A DNA stretch of 64,000 nucleotides from Cristatella mucedo (GCA_009760855.2 WPIO01000018.1:2609001-2673000); one strand, 5' to 3'; shown: positions 20,960 through 31,398, numbered from the stretch's first letter. The notes: generated from the sequence alone by a model not told the origin. Made by a program: numbers and translations.

Positions 20960-21545
20960 CCTGTCTGACTACAACATACCCAACCCCAACAGGCTTCTTC
21001 TTCTTCTTTCATACCCGTAGATCAGTCAAACCGGCGGTGGTTCTCACCATTTTTGCCCGCTCCTTGCTTCCAAATTTCAATTTCAATTACAATTTCAAAC
21101 CGTTTGCAATCCCCTCAAAGCAGTTTTTCGAATCTCTTGTTTTGTGTTCATCCGACAACAGGCTGAAAATGGTGGCATTAATCTGTCGCCTCCCGCCCCC
21201 AAGCACCAAGTCCTCCTTTATCTTAGATTTCATTCATCTCATTTTTATTTTGTGTGCAAGTAATCCATATTTCCTCATTATGATTGATTTTAACATTCAT
21301 TTTTAAAAACTATCTTGATCCTTAAGGGTCAAATTTCATGCACTGACTGACTCATTTTCTCTTGCGGCTCATGTGCATGATCCTAGTCACATCAAGGGTC
21401 ACACTCTTAACCAAATAACCATGCTATTCTTGTTGAAGTTTATCTTGCAAGCACTTAACAAATGTTCATGTTTTCTTTACAGTTAATATAAAGTGCCTAG
21501 AAAAAGATTTAAGTTCTAAAATGGTGGTATATAAATGAATTATTA
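20960..21545 (+). mobile_element. LINE endonuclease-domain fragment plus tail
   Basis: Forward translation of about 21035-21425 gives pieces of an apurinic-type LINE endonuclease: VALICRLPPPSTKSSFILDF and FLIMIDFNIHF, the last corresponding to the GDFNIH active-site motif. DPSHIKGHTLNQI follows. A LINE-A-like tail at 21470-21545 ends the copy, so the entire RT is deleted. This is the only endonuclease sequence I recognise in the window. Confidence 0.6.
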
Positions 21546-21779
21546 CTGTTGTTTTTGTTATGTATTTATTCGAGGTACTGTCCTAACTGTTTTTGTCATA
21601 TAACAGGGTTTTTTTATTGTACAGATTTTTTCATTTAATTGTTTTGACCTAATGGTAAATCTCAATTAATTTTATATTTTCAATGTGTAATTGTAAAGAT
21701 TTGTTTATTGAATCCACTATTTGCTTACTTCTGGTCCAAATTTATTTTTATTTAAATATTTTTTCAGCCGTGTTGAGAA
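21546..21779. other. AT-rich flank
   Basis: AT-rich with no recognised feature. Confidence 0.35.
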
Positions 21780-24705
21780 AAACCGAAACAGAGCAGGAAG
21801 TCGGAAAAATAAGAAGCTGAAAAGGAAGCATCTATGTCTAATAAATTAATGACATGTTTCTTGAAAAAATACAAGACAAATTATGCTGAACGTGTTCACT
21901 GTTTAGAGACTGAATAAGAGACTGAATCAGCAGACGACGGGCGTCAACCAACTATTTGGAACATGGAAAAATTAGGATGAACAATATCATAACAAAAACT
22001 TTCTATAAAATACAGTTCAGACAGATATTGCCATCTATACTAAAACAAAAATACTAATGACGTTGTTGTTTTGCTGGTTCAACAAGACCAATAACTTATT
22101 GGCAAAGCGGAAATGATAAAGATTGAAGAATCATCCGAATATGTCGAAAAACTAGAAAATAATGTTGATGCTGTGCTAAAATTTCATGATAGTGGCTACT
22201 TGAAATTTGATCTAGCAATAAAGCTATCAATAAGGTTCTTCGTAATGAATTGACTACTCTTGGAACTGTCATTTTTAAACACAGAAACAATTTATTATAA
22301 GCAGTTGATGAATGCTCAATTACATCAACATGGTTTAAACGTTGATTAGCAAATGGAGTGGAAGTGAATCGATGGCTATTATTTTCGCCAATTAATAAAA
22401 TTGCTCACTGCTTTTTCTGCCTATTTTGTATATCATCGAGTAGAACTGTCAATCTCCGTTTGAGTTTACTGATGGATTCCAAAATGGAAAAAACCAGAAA
22501 CGCTATGGTTACATGAAAACAGTTTGAGCAACCGTAAAGGTTTTACTACGTGAAAGGCAGCTGAACAGAGAATAATTTGTGGTACTGGAATTTACGGAGC
22601 AGTTGAATCCAAATTCAATCGGAAAACATAGGCGAGATATTTGTATAGGAATGTTTGACGAGATTAAGTGTCTGGTTTCACAAAACTTGGCACTGCGTAG
22701 CCACGAAAACGAAAAGGTAAACGACAAGCGTAAAAAAGTTGGTAGCTTTCTATCGCTTGTTGCTCAGTATGACTCACAGTTGAAGAAACACTTTTACCAT
22801 CACAAGAAAATCCAAGATCCATTTTTTGTTTGTCGCTTACAATTCAAATTGAATTCATCTACCTACTTGCAGCAACTGTAAAAGCAAGTTATTAACAGAT
22901 GTAAGAAAAAATAAGCACTATGGTATCTTGTTCGATTCAGCTCCTGATCAGGGACATCTAGAACAGCTTGCCAGAGTTATCAGGTATGTCAACATGGGCT
23001 TTGAAAGTAAGAAAGTCACGATCAAAAAAGCCTTTTTAGGTTGGGTGGAGGTATACACAAAAGATGCAGCAAGCCTTAAAAAGGTAATCCTAGAGAGTCT
23101 TAAATCCTGCAGCATCTCTTTGGCCGCTGCAGGTCACAATGCCATGATAGTGCTACTGGGATGACTGGACGTATATCCGGACTTCAACAGTGAATATGTG
23201 CTAGAAATCCCACAGCGCTGTCTTCTGTGACAACCGCTGTTTAAATTTAGCAGGAGTACACTCTGCTAAACAAGATCCAGTTGTCGTAACAATTCTGGGA
23301 CAGTTGAAAGTGTTTATTCATTTTTCTAGTTTGACGCTTTGTTGGAATAAATTGAAAAAGTACCACCTTTAACAGCAAAAGCCGGAATACGACTCGATCG
23401 ATGCTTCCTATGCAGCAAATGTAAAGTGCCCTAGAAAGAGACGGAGTTCTCTGAGGGCGCAATGTGAAATACATTATTATTTCTACGCTGGAGTGTCGTC
23501 CGGTCAGGAGCTGTCAGCGTCCACTATATATGAAGGAGTTGACGAATTGATGGAGCTGCTAAAAAAGCATGCATGTGAAAACCTATTAATGAGCTCTGAA
23601 AACAGAAGTGACGCAGTACAGCTGCTTTCAGGCATAATAAGTTGTAACTTTATATTTTTACTGGAATACGGGAACACTATTCCTGACAAAAATGACCGAG
23701 TTCAGAAATTTTTGTAGAATCCTACGATGAATTTTAGAGAATCAGCAGTTTATCTTGAATCCCTGAGGCAAAAACCTATCGAAATTTGCAGCGATTTCAA
23801 TGAAAATGCTGCGAAAATCGTCAAAGATGGGTTATTGAAATAAAGAGAAGAATAAGGCGACGTAAGAGGATGTCTGGAGAACGCGAAATAGGCGCCAGAC
23901 TTACAGGCGAAGAAGAGATTATGCATGTCATGAAAAGCACCTTCGATCGTCTTCAACGAGAGATATCGACACGATTTTGTGGATGGACACAGAAATAAAA
24001 TGTGTATTCCCAATAGATATGAAAGCTCCTCTATGAAATGAATGCAGACAAAGTGTGAACATTGCATAAATTTTGGATTATTTTACGCCGACGACGTCAA
24101 TGGCAAAAATTAATAGCGGGGATTCAAGGTTTCGAAATGTTGCTGGACGCGAATTGAAAATTTACCAAAAGCTGTTGGATCTTCTTCATGTTGTCATTGC
24201 ATATGGAGATTATTTATTTCCGAATAAACGCACTTCTCTTTAAATTACTCTGACAGTTGCGATATCAATAGCCAGCTTTGAATGGTCTTTCAGCAAGTAA
24301 AAATATGTTATTATATTTGCGCGTTTCGATGGGGCAAAGCCGTGTTAGCAATTTGGAAGTTCTCAGCTTTGAGAAGGAGCATTTTGAGAAGGTTAATTTT
24401 GATGACTTCATTGAGCAACTTCTATGGTGAAGTCAGGGAAAATGTATGTAAAAAATTTGTAAGCTGTAATAAACAGTCGCTTATAAATATTGTTTTTTTA
24501 ATTTAAAATATCACGATTATGATCTTATAAGATTAAATATCAATTAGAATGTTACAAAACTTAACTATTAATTTCTCAATTTCATTTACAACCATTTAAA
24601 TTACTAAAATGTAATGTATTTGAAAGTTATTGAATAAAAAAGGATGCGTCATTTGTCTAGTTCGTCCCTGGGCGCACAATATCCTAGGAACACGACTGGG
24701 AGTGG
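21780..24705 (+). pseudogene. Fossil hAT transposase gene (DUF4371/ZMYM type)
   Basis: Broken forward frames spell a hAT transposase in order. At about 22640-22790 there is CLVSQNLALRSHENEKVNDK and SFLSLVAQYDSQLKKH. At 22925-23130 there is LFDSAPDQGHLEQLARVIRY and ESKKVTIKKAFLGWVEVYT (the DUF4371 catalytic-fold start). Near 23230 is CDNRCLNLAGVHSAKQDP, then SASTIYEGVDELMELLKKHA near 23520. Near 24360-24430 is VLSFEKEHFEKVNFDDFIEQ, the hAT dimerisation tail. Stops, frameshifts and a LINE-A tail inserted at 23405-23480 show it is dead. The possible right end of the element is CCTAGGAACACGACTGG near 24683-24699. It is more AT-rich than its surroundings. Confidence 0.75.
23405..23485 (+). mobile_element. 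LINE-A tail inserted in the hAT fossil
   Basis: GCAAATGTAAAGTGCCCTAG, AGACGGAGTTCTCTGAGGGC and a short ATT run split the transposase-coding sequence, so the LINE came in after the hAT element. Confidence 0.65.
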
Positions 24706-25317
24706 ATCGCCTAGTGTGGTCTGCGTTTGCATGAGATCGGCGAGGGGTGGATTTGAGCGGTCCAGGGGCCGACGTCAAATATATTTAGATTTTTGAAATA
24801 AGTTAAGAACTAAGGACAGCTACTCAAGCACCCGCTCTCTCATTCTACAGGATTCTACTCTATCTTACGTAGAATTGACCGCGACTCGATATCGGTGGTA
24901 AGGGCTCTAAGACCCTTCACTCTACCGATCTGGCAAGGGTAGCTACCTACGCCTTCTGGTGCGATCGGCCTAGCAAGACCGCGAGTCAGCCAAGACGTGC
25001 TTTTTGGGCCGATCCTCTGCGGCGTAGCTAGCTACCGCGCCCCCACCCCGCGTCAGCCCACAGTCACGCTGCGGTCTCCTGCTGCTGCAGCTGCTGTGAT
25101 TATACGGTCAGTCGGGTCCCAGTGATTTTTATTTTGTCTCCCACCCGTCAGCAGTGTAGGGTGTGGGCCAAACCCGAAAACAGCCAGTTCTGCCGATGGT
25201 GGAGAACTGCCAGTCAAGAAATTCCTCTTTACAGCGCTCGTGCCAGCCACTACGTCTGTACGGTTGCACGCTACGAACATTTCTTACAAAATAAATTGCA
25301 ATAACAATTAGACACAT
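24706..25317. other. Unassigned sequence
   Basis: Mixed composition with short frames only. No recognised gene or repeat family. Confidence 0.35.
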
Positions 25318-25370
25318 TTATAACGCCCTCGGAGAACGAATCTCCTTCTAGCCACTTTACAGATTATGTA
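25318..25370 (-). mobile_element. LINE-A tail fragment
   Basis: Reversed tail, ATAACGCCCTCGGAGAACGA then CTCCTTCTAGCCACTTTAC. Confidence 0.5.
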
Positions 25371-25567
25371 TGAAAACCATCGAGCTCGGAAACCGGCGTC
25401 ACCCGGATGTTATCAAACGAGCCGTCGAAAATAACCACGGCGGCGGAACAGCTCCAGCCGGACAGGACACGCCCGAGGTAATAAACGCCGCAGTGGAAAA
25501 ATGCCGGTCCACAACCATGGTCAATTCTGACTTAGCCTCGACGCCCGCGAGTGACGCGCTCTATCTT
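25371..25567 (+). other. Open frame of uncertain status
   Basis: A frame beginning MKTIELGNRRHPDVIKRAVE (25370) runs through VINAAVEKCRSTTMVNSDLA into a TCTG microsatellite. Base composition looks coding-like, but no family is recognised and no splice sites stand out. It could be an exon remnant. Confidence 0.2.
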
Positions 25568-25755
<188 letters not shown>

Positions 25756-25805
25756 CTTGACTGGGAGCCAGTGCAAGTCGGCGAAAAGTGATGTAAATAT
25801 AAATA

Positions 25806-25953
25806 AAATAAATAGAATTAATTTGTATAGCACCCTAAGAGAACATAATCTCTATTCAGGCGCTTCACATGTGCCACGGGGCTCGAGCCCACGACCTCGG
25901 CCAGACCTTGGTCGAGGCGAACATCTTAACCACTGGGCCAAACCAGCGCGGCA
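25806..25953 (-). mobile_element. SINE-2 inserted in LINE-A, with target duplication
   Basis: The reversed tail (CACCCTAAGAGAACATAATC) starts after an AAATA run. The reversed B box (GGGCTCGAGCCC) and reversed A box (TTAACCACTGGGCCAAACCA) follow. Flanks GCGAAAAGTGATGT (left) and GCGAGAAGTGATGT (right) form a 14-bp target duplication with one mismatch. Confidence 0.8.
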
Positions 25954-26299
25954 GCGAGAAGTGATGTGATGTGGCCAGCGAAGTGGTGTGATGTGGCAGG
26001 TCAGCGAGAACTGGTGTGATTTTGCAACTACGACACTCACGACAGATAACCTGGCTGCAGAGTTTTGCACCAACTCTAAGCGCCCGATTGCACGCGCCGG
26101 TAAACCAGCAAGAAGTGAGTTACAAAAGTCATGACGGTATGTCACAAATGCAGGAACCAATTTAGATTTAGCATTCCTGCAAGCCCAAATTATGTAGCTG
26201 AAAATAGGCAGACTTGACTGTGGAGCTGATATCGCTGCCTAATGAAAGGTCACTTAAAAACAGGACACACGCAGATTTCGGGAAGATTCAACAGGATGC

Positions 26300-26418
<119 letters not shown>

Positions 26419-27070
26419 CATATGCTGGCAGAGCAATCTTGAGCGTTAGGTTGTCTAATTTATGAATCACAGTCGGTTTGCCCATATCTAGGAGGTAGGT
26501 TTTTATCGTCTTTTATTTCAAGAAAGTTTGCTACCATCCATGTGCGGACGTCATCAATACACGCAGCCGGCGCCCTCCTTCAATAGGACCACTACGGTAT
26601 ATCATCAGCAGGACGGCACTCCGGCCGGTAGGCTATCTCAAAATCACCTTAATTCTGCTGCCCAGACCGTTAAATCTCCATCAATGATGGGACCATAAAT
26701 TAACATCAAAGGGTTTGGCCATAAATCTAAACCAAAAGACTTTTTTCGTTCTCGTTGGTGAGTTGAGCTATTTTTTGCGTGTCCTTTTACATCAGCTGAG
26801 CGACGGCCGTTGGAAGTCTCTAGCTTTGATCTCGGGTCACGAGCGAACGCTGCTACAGAGAGCCTTTCACAGAGAGTATTCAGCGGGCAGAGCCTCAAAA
26901 GAGGAGGCTTCTCGCCACTTTCGGCTCCCCTGAGTCCAGTTAACTGCGCTCCTGCGTTATTGATAGAGTCACACGGCGCAGTCAAGCTCGCAAGTCGCAC
27001 GAGTGACCAAGCGTCGGACAGCATCTGCAGGATCCGCACAGCGGCCTCGAGAGCTCGCATCGATCTGCCG

Positions 27071-27108
27071 CTCGCCGGTCGCACCCGTTGCAGAGTGCGA
27101 CCGGCGAG
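27071..27108. repeat. Perfect 14-bp hairpin
   Basis: CTCGCCGGTCGCAC at 27071-27084 and its exact inverse at 27095-27108, with a 10-base loop. Confidence 0.9.
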
Positions 27109-27640
27109 AGGCGGGCGCGGCCAAGGCGCGAGAGCGCGCACTCGGCAAGAGCTGTTCGCCACTTCAGTCTCACTTCAGCTCTCGCGTCGCTGCGGCCGGA
27201 CTGGCGATCGCAAGTCGGCGATTGCAACGAATTCGAGCGAGCTCGCGCTTCGAGCGAGCGAGGCAGCGGCGGTGGCAGGCGAGTGCACTCGCGACGATCG
27301 ACATGGTGAAGCATTTTTGGCTTCGGGTCTTTTGCACTCCGCGCACGGCGAGATCCGAGCAGCGTGCCGCGATCCACATCGCTTGGCTCTCACAGTCCGT
27401 CAACTAGGACGGTCGCCGCCAAGCGACGCGGCCTTCGCGCTCCAGAAGCGTCGTCGGCGGCGGCGGCGACGCGCCGGCGTTGCGGCGCTGGCGACCGCGC
27501 ACTCGAGCGAACGATGAGGCGCGCGTCGTTCGTACGACCTCGGTTCCGGTGTGCGGCGAGTGGTCGACAAAGGAGGTCTCGGCGGCTACTAGCCGAGAAG
27601 TACATTACATTACATTACACAAGAACGCTCGCGAATACAG

Positions 27641-27706
<66 letters not shown>
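27641..27706. repeat. (CT)n microsatellite
   Basis: About 33 CT units. Confidence 0.95.
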
Positions 27707-27710
<4 letters not shown>

Positions 27711-27763
27711 ACTCTGGCACCTCTTCGCTCTACGCCGCCACCCCCCCACGTCCTCACACTCCA

Positions 27764-27798
27764 GCTTGCAAGCTCGGCGGGAAGCCGAGCTTGCGAGC
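27764..27798. repeat. 15-bp hairpin with one wobble
   Basis: GCTTGCAAGCTCGGC at 27764-27778 pairs with 27784-27798 with one G-T pair and a 5-base loop. A run of CGCGC follows directly. Confidence 0.85.
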
Positions 27799-27853
27799 GC
27801 CGCGCCGCGCCGCGCCGCGCCTCGGCGGCGGCGGCTCTAGCGCGACCGCGGGA

Positions 27854-27891
27854 GCCGCAGCCGAGTCGCGAGTCAGCGACTCGGCTGCGGC
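27854..27891. repeat. Perfect 16-bp hairpin
   Basis: GCCGCAGCCGAGTCGC at 27854-27869 and its exact inverse at 27876-27891, loop of 6 bases. Eight bases further lies another 10-bp inverted repeat (27900-27909 with 27929-27938). Confidence 0.9.
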
Positions 27892-28019
27892 AGCCGACCC
27901 GCGACGATCTTGCCGGCGCTGGCAGAGCGATCGTCGCGAGCCCCGATGAGTGGAAAAGATTTTCGCCGGCGTCGTGGTCGCGGCGCCGTAACGGCTCTTT
28001 TGGAATATGGACGCTCTCA

Positions 28020-28097
28020 ATTTTACGCCGGGACGGACGCCGCACGAGATTTGCTGGCGGAGCCCGTTTTAAGGGTAAGGCTTTCCCGTTTCTGAGC
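28020..28097 (-). mobile_element. LINE-A RT fragment
   Basis: GCACGAGATTTGCTGGCGG and the following bases are the reversed LINE-A RT sequence also seen at 4570-4620. It directly adjoins the mitochondrial insert. Confidence 0.5.
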
Positions 28098-28341
28098 AAC
28101 AGCGATATTTTGACTGTACAAAGGTAGCATAGTCGCCTGTCCCGAATTAGGGACTAGAATCGATGGCTCAACGACAGCTTAGCGGTCTCATCCGTACCTA
28201 TAGGAGCTTATTTTCAAGTGGAGAGGCTTAAATCTTCTAAGAGGACAAGAGCACCCGGTGGAGCCTTAAGCATAGAACTTTGAAGAACTACTATTTACAC
28301 AAGAGTTGTAGAGCTTATAGCTTTAGTTGAAGAAAGCAAGG
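28098..28341 (+). pseudogene. Nuclear copy of mitochondrial 16S rRNA (NUMT)
   Basis: The stretch TTTTGACTGTACAAAGGTAG, then CATAGTC and AGGGACTAGAATCGATGGCT, is the highly conserved domain V region of animal mitochondrial large-subunit rRNA. About 130 bases later, AGAGGACAAGAGCACCCGGT then GGAGCCTTA matches the AAGACGAGAAGACCCTATGGAGC block in the right order and spacing. It is cut off before the next conserved block by the LTR of a retrotransposon. Because LINE sequence precedes it and an LTR element follows, it is a nuclear insertion, not mitochondrial DNA. Confidence 0.8.
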
Positions 28342-28606
28342 TGTTGTGCGACGGTGTCTCCAGCGGCGGCTGTTCTAGTGGGAGTCTCACGGAGACACAG
28401 CGGGCGCTCGTGCGCGGTGAACGAGACTCTGCTCTATTCCTCTCAACGGGCACATATATGAGAGCTCGATCAATCGCAGCAGACGACCCGGAATATAACC
28501 TGCATTAGTGGCCCGACGCTTCGCTGCTTCAATCGCTCAACCACTGGCCACAGCTGAGGCGTGTGCATTGGCGTCAATCGCTTCGCTAATTACAGAAGAA
28601 ACCGCA
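28342..28606 (-). repeat. LTR (3' LTR of the minus-strand element)
   Basis: Direct-repeat partner of 30391-30655. Shared landmarks include GTGTCTCCAGCGGCG near one edge and CTCAACGGGCACATAT in the middle. Confidence 0.8.
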
Positions 28607-28919
28607 GGCACACACTACATCCCATCCCCCATAGCAAATAGATTCCATGGTCCACCAGCCTAACTGGGAAGGGGGCGGCCCTCACGACTGGAACGTCGTT
28701 GCAGCCATTGGCTCCCGCGTTCTCCTCTTCTGCCTGCTCAGGCGATACCTTGTCCCTCGGTTTGTCGTTCGGGCTCTGTCAGGATATTGATTTAGCATTA
28801 ACGAGTTCCGACCGGCTAGGATGGGGTGCAGGCTACGTGACAGCCACTCGCAGGAGGCGCACATTAGCTCTGCCCCTCGCGAGCAGCCGGTCGTAGATGC
28901 TGCCCACCTTTAGGCAAAA

Positions 28920-29760
28920 GTGGAGCACCGCTCCCACTGTCAGGCGGTTCCCGTAGGTCGCCTACGTGCGAGCCCCGATGGCCGGTCGCATGCGCTCATG
29001 TCGCCGGCCGAACTCGCACTTCGAAAACCACAGCGGCTCATGATGGCTTCGCCGTCCTCGGAGTTCCACTCCACCGCCGAGTCGATCTCGCAGTTTCGCT
29101 GCTCTGCGCTCAGCACCGAGACGCTCTCACAGGTGTTCTTCGCCGCCGAAACGCTCACGCTGCTGTGTGCTTCGCCGCAGCGAAGCTCTCGCCGCTTCGC
29201 TCGCGGGCAGCTCGCACCTCGTCGCAGGCTGCTATCGCCTTGCTGCCGACCGCTATCTCGAGGCGCTCCTCTGCGTTCTGCTCAGAGACGCTCGTGCGGG
29301 CGCTCTTCACCACCGAGACGCTCTCGGCGCTGCTCTCCGCCGCCGCTGAAATGCTCTCCGCCGCTACGACGCTAGCGCTGCTGCGCTTGGCGGCCAAGAC
29401 ATCGCTCTCACGGACGCATGTCGCTGCTGACGCGACGCTCTCGCTGCTGCGACACGCTTGCTGCTTCGCTTCGAAGCTAAGACGTCACTCTCATGGGCTG
29501 CCTGGGCCTGGTCGCCTCGCCGCTGAGCGAAATCTCGCGGTACTCCTCTGTACTCTGGGCCGAGACGCTTGTGCTGCTGCTCTCCACCGCGAAGAAGCTC
29601 TCGCCGCTGAGCTCTGCGGCCGAGACGTCGCTCTCTCGGCCGCTCTTTGCCGCCGAGATGCTCTCCGCCGCTACGACGCTCTCGCCGCTGCGTGCCGCCG
29701 AGACGTCGCTCGCTTGGGCCACCTGGGCCTTTCCTCAGGCAGCTATCGCCTCGCCGCTGA
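28920..29760 (-). repeat. Degenerate repeat-coding region inside the LTR element
   Basis: Minus-strand frames spell an imperfect peptide repeat with variations on SDVSAA.SGES..AAESIS and AAESSAESVSVV, mostly Ser, Ala and Glu. DNA units such as GCTCTCCGCCGCTACGACGC recur (about 29350 and 29660). The frame is interrupted by stops. It may be a former low-complexity extension of the gag protein or a minisatellite. Confidence 0.5.
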
Positions 29761-29965
29761 CCACTACCGCTTCGCCGATGGAAGCCGTCACATTCTGCAC
29801 CTCCTTCATCTCCGGCTGCTGCCGATGCGCACTTGCGTTGTTCTGGCGCTCTTCGGCTGTTGCGGCTACTATATCGGAAGCGGTCCCACATCCGCTTACT
29901 CAACCGGTATTGCCGTCGGATAGCTGCGGCAGCTGAATGAGTTCCGCTCATCTGTCTGGCGCCTG

Positions 29966-30538
29966 TTAGCAGTCGACGGTGCGATCGACCGGTAATGAAG
30001 CTGGCTCCTGGCCCATCTTTGTCCCGGTCTCGGCTCCAGCGAGCTGCTTCTGCTCCAGCCGAAACCTCTCGGCCTCAAGCTCGGCCTCCACATCCGTCAA
30101 CCACGAGAAGATCAGGATTAACTCATTTCGCAGCTTGTGGTAATCTTGCTTTACGTTGGCCGGCTGATCACCCCAACCGTGTATCGCGTTATCCCCCAGA
30201 CACACTGGCACAACATGTTTTGGCGGCATCGCAATCTTTAGCCATGCTACAACCTTCTCAAGCGTTAGAAGCCAAGGCATAAAGTCCGGTCCGCCGTTAA
30301 ACATTTCGTATCTCAGTATAGGCGTCCTGTCTAGACCGTAGAAGGTCTGGTACTCTATTCGGCTCGAGTAAACCATTCTCTGCTGCCAGCTGTTGTGTGG
30401 AGGTGTCTCCAGCGGCGCCTGTTCTAGTGGGATTCTCACGGAGACACAGCGGGCGCTCGTGCGCGGTAAACGAGACTCTGCTCTATTCCTCTCAACGGGC
30501 ACATATCTGAGAGCTCGATCAATCGCAGCAGACGACAT
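29966..30538 (-). CDS. Gag-like open frame of the LTR element
   Basis: The frame has 190 codons and opens inside the 5' LTR (30538). More likely it starts at the Met near 30374 just after the primer site (MVYSSRIEYQTFYGLDRTPI). It has a segment FNGGPDFMPWLLTLEKVVAW followed by an amphipathic stretch (DYHKLRNELILIFSWL), the kind of F.G..DF..WL pattern found near the start of Metaviridae-type gag proteins. It ends with a charged helix, VEAELEAERFRLEQKQL. No zinc knuckle is visible. Family assignment is tentative. Confidence 0.5.
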   Translation of the reverse strand: MSSAAIDRALRYVPVERNRAESRLPRTSARCVSVRIPLEQAPLETPPHNSWQQRMVYSSRIEYQTFYGLDRTPILRYEMFNGGPDFMPWLLTLEKVVAWLKIAMPPKHVVPVCLGDNAIHGWGDQPANVKQDYHKLRNELILIFSWLTDVEAELEAERFRLEQKQLAGAETGTKMGQEPASLPVDRTVDC

Positions 30539-30655
30539 GAAATATCACCTGCATTAGTGGCCCGACGCTTCGCTGCTTCAATGGCTTAACTATTGGCCAC
30601 AGGTGAGGCGTGTGCATTAGTGTAAGGCGCTTCACTAATTACAGCAGAAGCCGCA
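30391..30655 (-). repeat. LTR (5' LTR of the minus-strand element)
   Basis: Direct-repeat partner of 28342-28606. It has the same length of 265 bases and the same TG...CA ends on the minus strand. Confidence 0.8.
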
Positions 30656-31359
30656 GGTGAACGCCGCAAAGGTACACTGGAACTACGCATTCGTGACGTC
30701 CCGTCTCGACTTTGGTAAATCTCTGCTTTCTGGCCTACCGGCATGTGCAATCAGGCGATTACAGCTGGTGCAAAACTCTGCAGCTAGGCTTGTCTGTCGT
30801 CAACGTCGCAGTTGCCACATCACACCACTTCTCGCCGACCTGCACAGGCTCTCAGTCAAGCAACGGATCGACTTCAAGGTTTTGTCGCTCACTTTTAGGT
30901 CACTTCATTCTTTGGCTCCAGCCTACCTCTCAGATCTACTCCCCCACGAGGCCAAGCATCGCACCACCCGCTTTTCGGAATCTAACAGTTTAGCAATATC
31001 GCATGCAAACCTCAAATCATTTGGAGACCGTGCATTTAGTTCGTATGCTTCCAAAGCCTGGAGCTCGCTCCCGACTTGCGTTACAACATCCTCTGACTTG
31101 ACCACATTAAAAAGAACTTAAAACTACACCTGGGGGTCCCTGTGATTCATCGTTGATGTGCTTATGCGTGCTGACACCGTGCATGCTGCCACTAACCTCA
31201 CTTGCATGCTGACTCCATGCATGTCACCCCTAGCCATGTTTTTCATGTTGTTTATCAAGCATGATATCAATCACCATTCAATCACGTTTCTCTTTGCAGC
31301 AAATGTAAAGCACCTAGAAAGAGATTGAGTTTTCTGAGGGCTCTGTATCCAGTGTGTTA

Positions 31360-31398
<39 letters not shown>
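30656..31398 (+). mobile_element. LINE-A 3' half, well preserved
   Basis: One open frame of about 154 codons (30657-31121) covers the C-terminal part of the RT ORF: AFVTSRLDFGKSLLSGLPAC, HITPLLADLHRLSVKQRIDF, LAPAYLSDLLPHEAKHRTT, SFGDRAFSSYASKAWSSLPT. The 3' UTR, the tail AAAGCACCTAGAAAGAGATT and a long (ATT)n (31361-31395) follow. The upstream part is absent; the sequence starts at the LTR element boundary. This is one of the best copies for reconstructing the family's 3' end. Confidence 0.75.

Larger units (their letters stand above)
26601..28019. other. CpG-rich block with strong hairpins
   Basis: From about 26800 the sequence turns very GC- and CpG-rich, with long frames open on both strands, which is expected by chance at such composition. 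I see no conserved protein. A CT microsatellite lies at 27641-27706, preceded by an ACATT run (27603-27617) like the LINE-B terminus. Four inverted repeats with stems of 10-16 bp lie between 27071 and 27938. It could hold a promoter or first exon, but no direct evidence is visible. Confidence 0.4.
28342..30655 (-). mobile_element. Compact LTR retrotransposon without pol
   Basis: Two direct repeats of 265 bases (28342-28606 and 30391-30655), well over 90 percent alike by eye, bound a 1784-base interior. Read on the minus strand, each LTR starts TG and ends CA. Two bases inside the 5' LTR, TGGCAGCAGAGAATGGTTT resembles the complement of the animal initiator tRNA-Met 3' end (primer site). A purine-rich GGGGGATGGGATG lies shortly before the 3' LTR. 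The interior has a gag-like open frame but no protease, RT or integrase, so it must rely on another element. No matching target duplication was found. Confidence 0.75.

Noticed and set aside
26810-27517. 235-codon open frame in the CpG-rich block
   Set aside because: Both strands are open here, residues are dominated by Arg, Ala and Ser, hairpins run through it, and no conserved segment is visible.
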